The position numbers and the translations under genes were made by a program. The notes below the pieces were generated by a model. The model did no database searches. It worked only from the letters and a program-made list of their open reading frames with translations, and was not told where the DNA came from. Below, piece after piece: positions 8,319 through 17,865 of a DNA stretch of 64,000 nt (positions are counted from its first letter, which is position 1; every line of letters begins with the position of its first letter). The DNA is from Thiomicrorhabdus sp033238645 (lineage in GTDB: Bacteria; Pseudomonadota; Gammaproteobacteria; Thiomicrospirales; Thiomicrospiraceae), in NCBI GenBank assembly GCA_033238645.1, contig BQXR01000006.1, positions 62,001 to 126,000 on the forward strand. The letters are read 5' to 3'.

Positions 8319-9482
8319 ATGAAGAATATTGATTTAGATGCGCCATCAGTTGTCCCCGTAGAACATTGGCACCATTTGAGCAACGGATTAATTCAATGTG
8401 ACTTGTGTCCGCGAGAGTGCAAACTACATGAAAATCAACGAGGTTTCTGCTTTGTTAGGGGGCGAAAGAACGAGCAAGTCTGGCTCACCTCCTATGGTCG
8501 TTCAAGTGGTTTCTATATTGACCCAATTGAAAAAAAACCACTCAATCATTTTTTACCCGGCTCTGCCGTTCTATCCTTTGGTACAGCAGGCTGCAACCTC
8601 GCTTGTAAATTTTGCCAAAACTGGGATATGTCTAAAGCTCGAGATATGGATAAACTGCTAGATCAAGCCTCTCCCGAGGCCTTAGCGACGGCAGCTAAAA
8701 AAACAGGCTGTGCTTCGGTTGCTTATACCTACAATGACCCAATCATCTTCTACGAGTACGCGATTGATACCGCTAAAGCTTGCCGTGCATTAGGCATAAA
8801 AAATATTGCTGTTACCGCAGGTTATATCAGTGAGAGTGCTCGTGCAGGTTTTTTTGACGCGATGGACGCCGCAAATATCGACCTAAAAGGGTTTAGTGAA
8901 CACTTCTATGAAAAATTAACGGGGGCGAAACTACAGCCTGTTTTAGATACGATTGAATTTGTTGCTAATGAAACAGACTGCTGGTTAGAGCTCACTACGC
9001 TACTTATTTCGGGGGAGAATGATTGCCCTAAAGAGATCAAACGCATGAGTCAATGGATTTTAGAGCACTGTGGCAATTCTGTCCCCCTACACTTTTCTGC
9101 TTACCATCCTGACTATCGCATGATGGATAATCCCGCAACACCACAAGAAACACTTGAATCAGCCAGGCTCATTGCCATACAAGCAGGTTTAAAGTATGTC
9201 TATACAGGCAATGTAGTTGACCCAGAAGGCCAAGCGACCTACTGCCCTAACTGCAATACAAAAGTGATTGAGCGCCACTATCATGAAGTCAGCGCTTGGC
9301 GTTTAAAGGACGGTTGTTGTAAAAACTGTGGAACCAAAATTGCAGGTGTCTTTGTTGATAAAGCTGGAACTTGGGGAAATAGACGCCAACCTATCCGCTT
9401 AAGTGCACAACCAGCGCCGATTCTCCAACCTGTTGATGCAAATAAACAAGCCAAACTCAACCAGCAAAAGGCTACAAAATAG
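8319..9482 (+). CDS. AmmeMemoRadiSam system radical SAM enzyme
   Basis: This radical SAM protein resembles pyruvate-formate-lyase activases. The [4Fe-4S] motif CxxxCxxC is present (CNLACKFCQNW), with an N-terminal extra CDLCPRECKLHENQRGFC cluster. A C-terminal zinc-like set of cysteines follows (CPNC...CCKNC) near residues 310-345. It lies divergently from the Memo/AMMECR1 fusion with a 78-base gap. The chosen ATG at 8319 has AAGGT six bases upstream; a TTG at 8304 would add five residues. The substrate is unknown; the family is tied by co-occurrence to Memo and AMMECR1. Confidence 0.9.
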   Translation: MKNIDLDAPSVVPVEHWHHLSNGLIQCDLCPRECKLHENQRGFCFVRGRKNEQVWLTSYGRSSGFYIDPIEKKPLNHFLPGSAVLSFGTAGCNLACKFCQNWDMSKARDMDKLLDQASPEALATAAKKTGCASVAYTYNDPIIFYEYAIDTAKACRALGIKNIAVTAGYISESARAGFFDAMDAANIDLKGFSEHFYEKLTGAKLQPVLDTIEFVANETDCWLELTTLLISGENDCPKEIKRMSQWILEHCGNSVPLHFSAYHPDYRMMDNPATPQETLESARLIAIQAGLKYVYTGNVVDPEGQATYCPNCNTKVIERHYHEVSAWRLKDGCCKNCGTKIAGVFVDKAGTWGNRRQPIRLSAQPAPILQPVDANKQAKLNQQKATK

Positions 9483-9494
9483 GCAGTAAGGCTA

Positions 9495-9513
9495 CCCCCC
9501 CCCCTGCTTAAAA
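9495..9513 (+). repeat. dispersed poly-C/TGCT motif copy
   Basis: C10 followed by TGCTTAAAA, just 12 bases after the radical-SAM stop codon, in the convergent gap before the substrate-binding lipoprotein gene. This is one of the longest C-tracts in the window. Confidence 0.8.
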
Positions 9514-9599
9514 CCTCTTTGCTACTTTTCAGTGTTAGAAAATGGCATGTTTTAAGGTGTTTATAGCTTATTTAAACAAGTAACCACTAAACAAACCTT

Positions 9600-11126
9600 T
9601 TAAACCGTTTTCTGCACTTTTAACAACCCATCCAAACGGCCATCCGCGTAGAGTTGATAACCGCTCATATTAGAACGCATTACTGAGTATTGATCTTCAT
9701 ACCACAATGGCATAATCGCTAGTGTCTCTTGTAGGCGATGTTGTAATTGCTGATAGAGCTTAGCTTGCTCAGTGACTGAAGGCGTTTTACCTGCCGTTCT
9801 AATCAGGTTGTCCGCAATCTCATCTCGGTAACGTCCACGGTTAGCCCCATTCGGTGGAATCGCCACTGAGTCAAACACATACTGGAAAATATCTGGGCTC
9901 TTAATCCCCACCCATGCCAAGCTATAAAGCTGAAAACGTCCTTTTTTAATATCGCTATAAAAAGTTCCCCAATCATAGCTTTGGATATTAAGATGAATAC
10001 CAATCTCTTTAAGCTGAGATTGATAGATCGTGGCTAATCGAATACGCGTCGGGTCGTTAGAAGTTTTATAACTTAACTCTATAACAGGTTGATTATTAGC
10101 ATCTTTCTGCATTAGCTCAGCAGGCACTTTAACTTGAGACAAGAGCGATTTCGCTTTCATTGGATTGTACTCATAAGCGGGAATATCCTCAGCACCACTC
10201 CAGTGTTCTGGCACTAACAGCCCCCCAGCCAAACGAGCATGACCATCAAACATCGCATCCACAATGGCCTGTCGATCTATGCCATGGGCTATGGCTTGAC
10301 GTAAAGCAGGTTGTGCTAAGAGCTCATCTTCAAAGTTAAAACCAATATAACCAAAATTGGTTCCAGCGTACCACTGCACTTTAAAGCCTGACTGATTTTG
10401 GCAGTAGTTGACTAACTCTGGTGAGAGATCATTCTGAATAATATCCAACTCACCCTTCTGTAATTTTAGCACTCGAACGGTAGCATCTTTAACGGGAATA
10501 AAGTCGAGTTCAACTTGATCATTTAGACGCTTCAAAACCAACTTCTGCTCAGTTAACGAAATAAACTCACAAACTCCACAGCCGATTGGCTTCTCATGCA
10601 GAACATAGTCCTGTTCAATAATATCTTTAGGTACGATACCAATGACCAAGCGGCCAACAAACAGCGCATCCTCTGCCGAGAGGATAAAGTCGATCTGCTG
10701 GTCATTAACCGCAACAATCTCTTTAATGCCTTTTAATGAGCCTTTATGTGCTGAACCAAAATCAGGGTCTAAAACACTTTGATAGGTTGCAACAACATCG
10801 TGCACACTCAAGGCTCTGCCGTGATGAAAGTTAGGGAACTCATTGAGGGTAAAACGGTAGTGTGTGGGAGATAGCTGTTGCCACGATGCTAAATCAGGAA
10901 TTGGCTGAAAGCTTTCATCAAAATCGATTAGCTGACGATAGATCAAACGGTTAATACGGCTAGACAAAGCATCGGTCGCTTTACGTGGATCTAACATTCT
11001 AGGACGTGAGGTAATACCAACCCGAATGATCTGAGCGTTCTCTTCACGCCCACAACCTGACAAACTAAATAGACTCAGGCTGCTGAGTCCTAGCAAACCA
11101 CTTTTAATCAGTTGACGACGTTTCAA
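9600..11126 (-). CDS. ABC transporter substrate-binding lipoprotein (SBP family 5)
   Basis: This 508-residue periplasmic solute-binding protein belongs to the peptide/nickel class. The N-terminus is a lipoprotein signal with Cys at 25 (SLSGC) after an RR pair. Mature-domain signatures include RMLDPRKATDALSSRINRLIY and YRFTLNEFPNFHHGRALSVHDVVATYQSV. It probably serves the DppB/DppC-like permeases encoded at 4.4-6.2 kb, though they are separated by other genes and no ATPase gene is present. The ligand is not identifiable. Confidence 0.88.
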   Translation of the reverse strand: MKRRQLIKSGLLGLSSLSLFSLSGCGREENAQIIRVGITSRPRMLDPRKATDALSSRINRLIYRQLIDFDESFQPIPDLASWQQLSPTHYRFTLNEFPNFHHGRALSVHDVVATYQSVLDPDFGSAHKGSLKGIKEIVAVNDQQIDFILSAEDALFVGRLVIGIVPKDIIEQDYVLHEKPIGCGVCEFISLTEQKLVLKRLNDQVELDFIPVKDATVRVLKLQKGELDIIQNDLSPELVNYCQNQSGFKVQWYAGTNFGYIGFNFEDELLAQPALRQAIAHGIDRQAIVDAMFDGHARLAGGLLVPEHWSGAEDIPAYEYNPMKAKSLLSQVKVPAELMQKDANNQPVIELSYKTSNDPTRIRLATIYQSQLKEIGIHLNIQSYDWGTFYSDIKKGRFQLYSLAWVGIKSPDIFQYVFDSVAIPPNGANRGRYRDEIADNLIRTAGKTPSVTEQAKLYQQLQHRLQETLAIMPLWYEDQYSVMRSNMSGYQLYADGRLDGLLKVQKTV

Positions 11127-11183
11127 TGTTTTATGGTTCCATTTTGCAATTTAAAGAGGGGGGTAAGGTTGCTAGTTGCTAGG

Positions 11184-12584
11184 TTACATCGTTTCCTGAT
11201 CAAGACTCACCCACTCGGAGGCTTGCAGCAAACGATCAAACGCTTCTAAATCTTCAGTGGTTAAATTACCAACCGCAGACTCTAAACGTAATTTATTCAG
11301 TACCTGATTATGCAGTGCTTCTACCAAGTTCTTACGAGCTACTGTCTGATTAGAGCGTGCTGATAGCACTTCTAACAAACTATTGAGCCCAACCTTATAA
11401 CTCTCTTCTGCCGCTTCGACAAATGCATCATTAGAGTTAACTGCTTCTTGCAGAGCAGCCACTAACGATTCACCACGTTGTAAATTACGTGCTTGAACAC
11501 GTACATTTAAACGTGCCTCTTCTTGGCTGTTTCTTAACCCCTCTTTAGCCGCTGTCTGTTGATAGCGTGCTGCAGCCACTTTAGAGGTCGTAGACCCCCC
11601 TGAGAAAAGGGGTAAGGAGAGAGTGACACCCATTGTTGTTCTCTGGCTATCATTAAAGGCTGCACCAGCATTCATATCTGAGTAGATGGTATCTGAAACC
11701 TTAGCTTGAAAGTTAATTGCTGGCCAGTACCCCCCTTTTTGCACCTCTATCTCTAAAACGGCAGATTGAAGTTGTGACATGGCTCGTTTAACCGTTAGGT
11801 TTTGTTTAACCGCTTGTGCTTCTAACTGATGAATATCTAAGTTGACCACAGGCAAACTAACCTTAACAGGGAAGGCTTTCAGCTCACCAATCGGTTTGCC
11901 TGTTAAACGGTTTAGTTTTTCCAAACTAATATCTAGGCTGTTCTCAGCATTGATGCGTTCTGATTTAGAGAGGTCATAACTCGATTTAGCTTGTAATACA
12001 TCTACTCGGCTCGCTAAACCCACTTCGACAGAGGCTTCTGCACGCTCTAACTGAGACAGATCGGACTTCTCTTTGGCCTTAAACAACATTAAGGTTTTCT
12101 GCGCTAATAACACGGCAAAGTAGTGCTCTGTTGTACGTAAAATCAACTCTTGCTCAGCGGTCTTAAGTGTATAGAGTGACGTTTCTAACGCCTGCTCTAC
12201 CTGCTGATACCCCACCCAAACTTCATGTCGATAGATTGACTGGTTCAAGGTCAATGAGACATCGCGAGTGGTCACATCACTAATATCAAGGCTACTGTCT
12301 GTTACGTTATAACTGGCATCGGCCTTAATACTCGGTAACAGCTCCGCTCTGGCGGTGGTTAAGCCCTGTAGATCCGATTGATGCTGGGCACGTGCTTGCG
12401 CCAAAGTAGCATCTTGCAGAGAAGCCATTTGATAGATATCTAACAGGCCTAAAGCAGGTGCTGCTGATACAATCGTGCTGAAAGCCATTAAACTTGATAG
12501 TGTAGCGGATTGAATCAGTGCTTTCTTTGAAGCTAGCATGTGAGCTGACATTGAAAATAATGTAGAAAATTTAAGCCTAGTCAT
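11184..12584 (-). CDS. TolC-family outer-membrane efflux/secretion channel protein
   Basis: This 466-residue protein has an N-terminal signal peptide (cleavage likely near VSAAPALGL) and two long helical OEP repeats. Family features include LNQSIYRHEVWVGY, EVGLASRVDVLQAKSSYDLSKSERI and the second-repeat YKVGLNSLLEVLSARS. It would form a trimeric outer-membrane duct used with an inner-membrane efflux pump or type I secretion system. It is placed alone among enzymes, so the partner is encoded elsewhere. The TolC-type (TIGR01844) arrangement suggests the housekeeping TolC. Confidence 0.88.
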   Translation of the reverse strand: MTRLKFSTLFSMSAHMLASKKALIQSATLSSLMAFSTIVSAAPALGLLDIYQMASLQDATLAQARAQHQSDLQGLTTARAELLPSIKADASYNVTDSSLDISDVTTRDVSLTLNQSIYRHEVWVGYQQVEQALETSLYTLKTAEQELILRTTEHYFAVLLAQKTLMLFKAKEKSDLSQLERAEASVEVGLASRVDVLQAKSSYDLSKSERINAENSLDISLEKLNRLTGKPIGELKAFPVKVSLPVVNLDIHQLEAQAVKQNLTVKRAMSQLQSAVLEIEVQKGGYWPAINFQAKVSDTIYSDMNAGAAFNDSQRTTMGVTLSLPLFSGGSTTSKVAAARYQQTAAKEGLRNSQEEARLNVRVQARNLQRGESLVAALQEAVNSNDAFVEAAEESYKVGLNSLLEVLSARSNQTVARKNLVEALHNQVLNKLRLESAVGNLTTEDLEAFDRLLQASEWVSLDQETM

Positions 12585-12655
12585 AGATACTTTCTGCTCA
12601 TTTTTGTGCTCTCTTAATGCCTATACAACTATTTTGATGCTATTTGTTGGCACGA

Positions 12656-13162
12656 TTAGGCTTGAACCTGCTTGTCACTATCTGACCAGCATTTATAGGG
12701 ATGACTACTCAAACTGATATTGTAGTAGCGAGTTAGATTAGTCACTTCAAAGCCAGCCCAAGTTGGAACCTCTATCTCTTCGGTCTCGGTAGCCATCTCA
12801 ACCTCGGCAACCACTAGACCCGAATTTGCGCCAAGAAACTCATCGATCTCCCAAGTATGTTTGCCAACCTTAACAAGGTAACGATACTTTTCAATCACTG
12901 GGCCAACAGCTAATTTTTCTAAAATAGCTTTACCCTCTTCTAGCGGAATCTCATACTCATACTCGTCACGACTTAAACCGATCTCTAGGCTCTTAATATT
13001 CATATTGGCTTTTTCGCCCTCAATACGTACACGTACCGAACTTTTGGCAGAAGCTTCTTGAATATCATTCAGGTAGCCCTGCGCAAAATGCGTCTTTTTA
13101 TGTGCTAGGGCTTTCCAATCTTCATTGGCCAGTAAAAATTTTCTCTCAATCTCTCTTGCCAT
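12656..13162 (-). CDS. CYTH domain protein (triphosphate tunnel metalloenzyme family)
   Basis: The protein starts with the CYTH hallmark EIERKFLL (ExExK) and continues with the basic and acidic strands that line the tunnel (VRVRIEGEKANMNIKS, YEYEIPLEEG, WEIDEFLG). Bacterial members hydrolyse inorganic triphosphate or bind polyphosphate. The start chosen is ATG 13162 (MAREIERKF) with ACGGAAA upstream. A 16-residue-longer ORF exists, but its extension overlaps the end of cysM. The gene follows cysM by one base, so it is probably co-transcribed. Confidence 0.88.
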   Translation of the reverse strand: MAREIERKFLLANEDWKALAHKKTHFAQGYLNDIQEASAKSSVRVRIEGEKANMNIKSLEIGLSRDEYEYEIPLEEGKAILEKLAVGPVIEKYRYLVKVGKHTWEIDEFLGANSGLVVAEVEMATETEEIEVPTWAGFEVTNLTRYYNISLSSHPYKCWSDSDKQVQA

Positions 13163-13163
13163 A

Positions 13164-14057
13164 TTATTTTCCGTAAACACCTGTTGAAAGATAACGATCA
13201 CCACGATCACAAATCACTGTCACAATCACTGCATTTTTTACTTCGCTAGCAAGTTGTAATGCAGCCGCAACGGCACCACCCGATGAAACACCGCCAAAGA
13301 TGCCTTCTTCTTTAGCCAGTTCACGCATCGTCTCTTCTGCACGAATCTGTGACATATCAATGGTGCTATCAACGCATGTGCCATCATAAATTTTTGGTAG
13401 ATATGCTGCTGACCAACGACGAATACCTGGAATCGCTGCACCCTCTTCTGGCTGAACACCAACGATCTTGATATCCGGATTCTGCTCTTTAAGGTATTTC
13501 GAGACACCTATAATCGTACCCGTTGTACCCATAGCACTGACAAAGTGGGTAATCTCGCCACCAGTATCACGCCAGATCTCAGGACCCGTAGTTTTATAGT
13601 GCGCCAGAAAATTATCAGGATTACTAAACTGATCCAAGACAAACCCTTCGCCCTTCGCCCCCATCTCTTCGGCTAGGTCGCGTGCGCCTTCCATACCTTG
13701 CTCTTTAGTCACAGTAATTAACTTTGCACCATAAGCTGCCATTGAGGCTTTACGCTCCATGCTCATATTTTCTGGCATAATCAGCTTTATCTTATAGCCC
13801 ATCATCGAAGCAGCCATCGCTAAAGCAATTCCAGTATTTCCACTGGTCGCTTCAATCAGCACATCACCGGGCTTAACCTCTCCACGTAACTCAGCCTGCT
13901 TAATCATATTAATGGCTGCTCTGTCTTTCACCGAGCCTGCAGGGTTATTGCCCTCTAACTTCACCAAAACGACACTATTGGTTTTAGGATCAACCAAGCG
14001 TTGTAGTTGAACTAAAGGCGTGTTGCCGACAAAATCCATTAGGGTTTTAAATTGCAT
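13164..14057 (-). CDS. cysM: cysteine synthase B / O-acetylserine sulfhydrylase
   Basis: This is a PLP-dependent enzyme making cysteine from O-acetylserine and sulfide (or S-sulfocysteine from thiosulfate). The PLP lysine lies in KLEGNNPAGSVKDRAA, the substrate loop is EATSGNTGIALA and the phosphate-binding loop is GTTGTIIG. The length of about 297 and the RRW segment near 215-217 favour CysM over CysK. The start is ATG 14057 (MQFKTLMDFVGNTPL) with AAAGGA upstream. The ORF could extend to 14099, but only through a G10 tract in the leader. Confidence 0.92.
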   Translation of the reverse strand: MQFKTLMDFVGNTPLVQLQRLVDPKTNSVVLVKLEGNNPAGSVKDRAAINMIKQAELRGEVKPGDVLIEATSGNTGIALAMAASMMGYKIKLIMPENMSMERKASMAAYGAKLITVTKEQGMEGARDLAEEMGAKGEGFVLDQFSNPDNFLAHYKTTGPEIWRDTGGEITHFVSAMGTTGTIIGVSKYLKEQNPDIKIVGVQPEEGAAIPGIRRWSAAYLPKIYDGTCVDSTIDMSQIRAEETMRELAKEEGIFGGVSSGGAVAAALQLASEVKNAVIVTVICDRGDRYLSTGVYGK

Positions 14058-14074
14058 ACTAAGTCCTTTACAAA

Positions 14075-14084
14075 GGGGGGGGGG
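14075..14084. repeat. G10 homopolymer in the cysM leader
   Basis: Ten consecutive G lie about 18-27 bases upstream of the cysM ATG, 3' of the ubiA-family gene. The sequence next to it (TTTACAAA) departs from the dispersed motif, so it is either a diverged copy or an independent tract. Its length makes it prone to slippage. On the cysM strand it is a C10 run upstream of the ribosome site. Confidence 0.6.
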
Positions 14085-14139
14085 TAACGGTTGTTTCATG
14101 TAGTGGGTTTGTGGTGTTTTAATTGTAAAAATTAGGCTA

Positions 14140-15030
14140 TCACAATGACCAAACTAACCCTAAAGCCACCAGTATTGGCGTCAAAAGATTTATTATGACA
14201 TTCATTCTCAAAGCAGGCATCAGTTTATCGATATTTTCAGTGGCATTTTGACTAATTTTCACCATTGGAATCGCAATCAGAACACCAATCAAACCCAACC
14301 AAACCCCTTTAGGCAGATCAAAGCTGATTATCACTACAACAAGTGAGGAAAATGCCAGTAGCGTAAACAGAGAAAATAGCCCTAAACCAGACTTAAGACC
14401 AAGCTTCATTAGGATATTAAAACGCCCGACTATTTTATCCGCCACCAAGTCAGGTACTTGGTTAAGTAGCAATAAGTTATTGACCAAAAAAAACGGCACC
14501 ATAGACAGCAATAACGCCAGTAAAGAAAAGCCCCCTGTCCAGACAAAGTAGGTTCCCAGAACCATAAGCGGGCCAAATGCTAATCCAGGTGTTAGCAAAC
14601 AGAGCCAAGGCAGACGCGTGATTTTAGAGGTATAAGTTAAGATCACCAGCATACCAACTAAGCCTAAAGGCAAGATTCCCCAGCCTTTTAGCTTAATAAA
14701 ATAAATACCCAATATGACCAACATGCCTATTACCAATACCAATGTTTTAAATACTGCTGGTGCTGCTTCGGGGTGGTTAGGCAATGCACCACTCCCCCCG
14801 CTAAATGGTGTTCTATCAGTCATATCATCCAAACCAGACTTAAAGTCCTGATACTCATTCAGCATATTAACGGCAGCGTGAGAAAGCACCGCACCCAGTA
14901 AAATCAAAATAAACAGAGGGGGGGACCACTCAGCCCCTTGATAGAGCGCAATGGCAGTTGCCATTAAGACAACTGAAAGACTTAGCAGCAGAAACTGCGG
15001 ACGGGTTGTTAACAAAATAGTTTTAATCAT
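14140..15030 (-). CDS. UbiA-family prenyltransferase (MenA-like)
   Basis: The 296-residue polytopic membrane protein has eight to nine helices. The two Asp-rich motifs of the UbiA superfamily are recognisable: NMLNEYQDFKSGLDD (about 58-72) and NQVPDLVADK (about 193-202), which bind the prenyl diphosphate through Mg2+. The N-terminal RPQFLLLSL and FSGGSGAL segments resemble 1,4-dihydroxy-2-naphthoate prenyltransferases, but no other menaquinone gene is near. The quinone or other acceptor is not settled. The protein is well conserved and complete. Confidence 0.78.
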   Translation of the reverse strand: MIKTILLTTRPQFLLLSLSVVLMATAIALYQGAEWSPPLFILILLGAVLSHAAVNMLNEYQDFKSGLDDMTDRTPFSGGSGALPNHPEAAPAVFKTLVLVIGMLVILGIYFIKLKGWGILPLGLVGMLVILTYTSKITRLPWLCLLTPGLAFGPLMVLGTYFVWTGGFSLLALLLSMVPFFLVNNLLLLNQVPDLVADKIVGRFNILMKLGLKSGLGLFSLFTLLAFSSLVVVIISFDLPKGVWLGLIGVLIAIPMVKISQNATENIDKLMPALRMNVIINLLTPILVALGLVWSL

Positions 15031-15235
15031 AATTCAATAAATCACACTTTAAATATCACTCAATTCACTCTCTACAAATATGTTAACAAACATCCTATAA
15101 AAAAATTATATCAAATGCTTTATTTATTAACTCACATTGCTTCATCACACCCTATAATGAACCCACACCCTAAGTAATTAAACTTACATAACAATAAGTA
15201 ATGAATAATACATCATTACATTTCTGGAGTGCACA

Positions 15236-17737
15236 ATGCTGATTAACTCATCCCTGAAAACCAAAGTATTAACAATTACATCTATAGCAGGGATAGCCGC
15301 CGCAATCTTTGTTGGCACTATTATCTATACAACCACTGTTGCGCCTGTAAAAGACCGAATAGAAGCCCAAATCATTCATGAGATGACGGCCTATATTAAC
15401 AGTCAAGTTAATCTAAAAATTCAAGAGGGAATCATTGGTTCAACTGTGTTCTCAATGCAAGATAGTGTTGCTGAAGCCTTAGCTGTTGAAGAGAGAGAGG
15501 ATCTTTTACCTGTTTTTGCTGCCATGAGAGAAAATTTCCGTAACCAAACTCTTTATAACGATATAGCTATGCACCTGGTGACTGCGGATGGGCGCTCTCT
15601 TATAAAATCTTGGAACCTAGATAGTTATGGTCAAAACCTATCTAATAGCCCTCTTATGCAACGCGCAATGAAAGATCAGTATGCTTTCGGTTCTCTTGCA
15701 CTGGGGGCTTTAGGTGTGGGTGTGATTGGCGTCTCTCCTATTTTTAGTGAGGGTGAGTTTATGGGGATCATCACTATGATCCAAGGCCTTTCTTCTGTGA
15801 GTGATTCCTTTCGTAAAGATAATAATGGAGATTGGCTATTTGTTATTGATAAGCGTTATGTCAAAGAGAAGTATGGCAATATGCCTATTTTTGAAAAAAA
15901 TATACCCTTTGATAAAAACTATCTCTTAGCCAGTAATAGCTGGTTTAAAGAAGATATCGTTCAATTTACCAAAACCGCATTTCAACCCGTTGATGGCAAG
16001 CAAAACAAAATCTACCTACATAAAGATAAAGTCATTATAGATATTCCCGCTTATGATGAAGAGAACATCATTCTAGGTCGTCATCTCTTTATTTTAGACA
16101 AAGATATTCATGAAGCCCCTATAGTTCACGCAATCAATGCCGCATGGATCTCTTTGATCGGTATCCTTTTCAGTATATTAATACTCACCGTTATTATTAT
16201 CATTGCGGTCAATCGTATGGTCATTATCCCGCTACAAAATGTACAACGCACCACCGTCAAAATTCTTGAAACAGGCGATTTTTCTATCCGTCATGAGGTT
16301 AAATCTCAAGATGAACTTGGACAAACAGCTGAATCCATCAATAAATTATTAACTCAAATTGGTTTAGCCTTAAATGAGGTAAATACCACTGTAAAATCCC
16401 TTTCGAATGGAGACTTTACCCAGTGTATCAAAGGTGATTATCAGGGAGATCTTAATCAACTTAAACAAGGAATAAACCTAGGAATTGGTAATATATCTGC
16501 TGTAATGGATGAACTGTCAAAAGTAATCCATGCCATGAACAATGGTTCTTATGATATTCAGATTCAGAGCAATGCTTCTGGTCGTTATAAATCTATTATT
16601 GATGAAGCGCAAGAGGCGATCAGTGAAACTAATCTTGTTATTACCGACATCAACCACGTGATGATGGATATGCAAGAAGGAATCTTTCAAACGCGTATAA
16701 AGATAGAGGCAAAAGGGGAATTAAATGTTTTAAAACAGCATATCAATGAATCAATGGCAACCTTAGATAGCGCCATTAAAAATATCAGCCATGTTATGAC
16801 AGCGCAGAGCCAAGGTGATTTAACGCAATCAATTAGTGCTGACTATCAAGGTGATTTAAAACAATTAAAAACCTCAATTAATCAATGCATGGAAAAAATT
16901 GACTACAGTGTCTCGCAAGCGATGCAGGCAGCAACCATTGTTAAATCTGAGTCACTTCATCTTGCTACAGACTCTAACGACCTTAATAGCCGTGTCAAAC
17001 AACAAGCCGCCTCTATTGAAGAGACCTCTGCAACCATGGAGGAGATGAATGCCGCAGTTCACAATAATACTGAAAATGCACAAAGAGCCTCTGTTGTCAT
17101 TGAAAAAGTTCAAGATGAGACCGTTCAGGCGGGCAGTGTTATGAAGAAAACAATTTCTGCAATGAATAGCATTCAAGAATCAAGTCATGAGATTGCTGAT
17201 ATCGTCACAATGATTGATAGCATCGCTTTCCAAACCAACCTGTTAGCACTAAATGCAGCTGTAGAAGCAGCACGAGCTGGAGAGCACGGCCGAGGCTTTG
17301 CCGTCGTTGCCGCAGAGGTAAGAAATTTAGCAGGCCGCTCTGCAGATGCCGCTAAAGAGATTAAAACGCTCATTGATTTAAGTGTGCAACGCATCGATCA
17401 AGGGACTCAATTGGCCAGCGAATCAGGCAAAGTTATTAGCGAAATATCTACATCCATTGATGAGGTCACAGATATGATTCATCAAATTACCAGCGCTTCA
17501 GCAGAACAGGCTGAAGGGGTGGGTCTGGCACATAATGCAATTAACAAAATCGATGAAACAATACAACAAAATACCGCACTGGTTGAAAGAACATCTCAAT
17601 CAGCTGAGAATATGCTCTCTCAAGCATCTGATTTAAGTGAGAACATGGCGTTCTTCAAAACCAATCAGTCAGTAAACGCAATAAGTCCTAGCAAACAAAG
17701 TCGTGCAATTGCAATCAGGCCTGACAATGAAAGTTAA
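15236..17737 (+). CDS. methyl-accepting chemotaxis protein
   Basis: The 833-residue chemoreceptor has a membrane helix at about 12-32, a large periplasmic Cache-like sensor domain (about 35-290), a second helix (about 296-322) and a HAMP domain. Three tandem GDF/GDLTQ-x-I-x-(G/A)DYQGDLxQLK modules follow (about 395-560). The C-terminal signalling domain has the highly conserved hairpin tip (AFQTNLLALNAAVEAARAGE, about 664-683). It lacks the C-terminal NWETF-type CheR-binding peptide. It signals through CheA/CheW; the ligand is unknown. It is monocistronic with a GGAG site and a strong terminator. Confidence 0.93.
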   Translation: MLINSSLKTKVLTITSIAGIAAAIFVGTIIYTTTVAPVKDRIEAQIIHEMTAYINSQVNLKIQEGIIGSTVFSMQDSVAEALAVEEREDLLPVFAAMRENFRNQTLYNDIAMHLVTADGRSLIKSWNLDSYGQNLSNSPLMQRAMKDQYAFGSLALGALGVGVIGVSPIFSEGEFMGIITMIQGLSSVSDSFRKDNNGDWLFVIDKRYVKEKYGNMPIFEKNIPFDKNYLLASNSWFKEDIVQFTKTAFQPVDGKQNKIYLHKDKVIIDIPAYDEENIILGRHLFILDKDIHEAPIVHAINAAWISLIGILFSILILTVIIIIAVNRMVIIPLQNVQRTTVKILETGDFSIRHEVKSQDELGQTAESINKLLTQIGLALNEVNTTVKSLSNGDFTQCIKGDYQGDLNQLKQGINLGIGNISAVMDELSKVIHAMNNGSYDIQIQSNASGRYKSIIDEAQEAISETNLVITDINHVMMDMQEGIFQTRIKIEAKGELNVLKQHINESMATLDSAIKNISHVMTAQSQGDLTQSISADYQGDLKQLKTSINQCMEKIDYSVSQAMQAATIVKSESLHLATDSNDLNSRVKQQAASIEETSATMEEMNAAVHNNTENAQRASVVIEKVQDETVQAGSVMKKTISAMNSIQESSHEIADIVTMIDSIAFQTNLLALNAAVEAARAGEHGRGFAVVAAEVRNLAGRSADAAKEIKTLIDLSVQRIDQGTQLASESGKVISEISTSIDEVTDMIHQITSASAEQAEGVGLAHNAINKIDETIQQNTALVERTSQSAENMLSQASDLSENMAFFKTNQSVNAISPSKQSRAIAIRPDNES

Positions 17738-17764
17738 GGAGTATATCGTTTAAAGCGAACTTAT

Positions 17765-17800
17765 AAAAAAGGCCGTAAAGTCAACTTTACGGCCTTTTTT
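17765..17800 (+). terminator. Rho-independent terminator of the chemoreceptor gene
   Basis: GGCCGTAAAGT (17771-17781) pairs exactly with ACTTTACGGCC (17784-17794) around a 2-base loop, followed by T6. An A-run before the stem makes it usable from both strands, which suits the convergent gene at 17866. Confidence 0.92.
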
Positions 17801-17865
17801 ATATCTGGGTAATTTGTTATCTAGCTAAGCATGCTTAACTACCATTAGCCATTGAGCATAACACA

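Noticed and set aside
11584..11612. C6-TGAGAAAAG in the tolC-like gene and G6/G7 runs at 11157 and 14918 as motif copies
   Set aside because: They have the tract but too little of the TGCTYRAAAT flank; they could be decayed copies, but I cannot separate them from chance.
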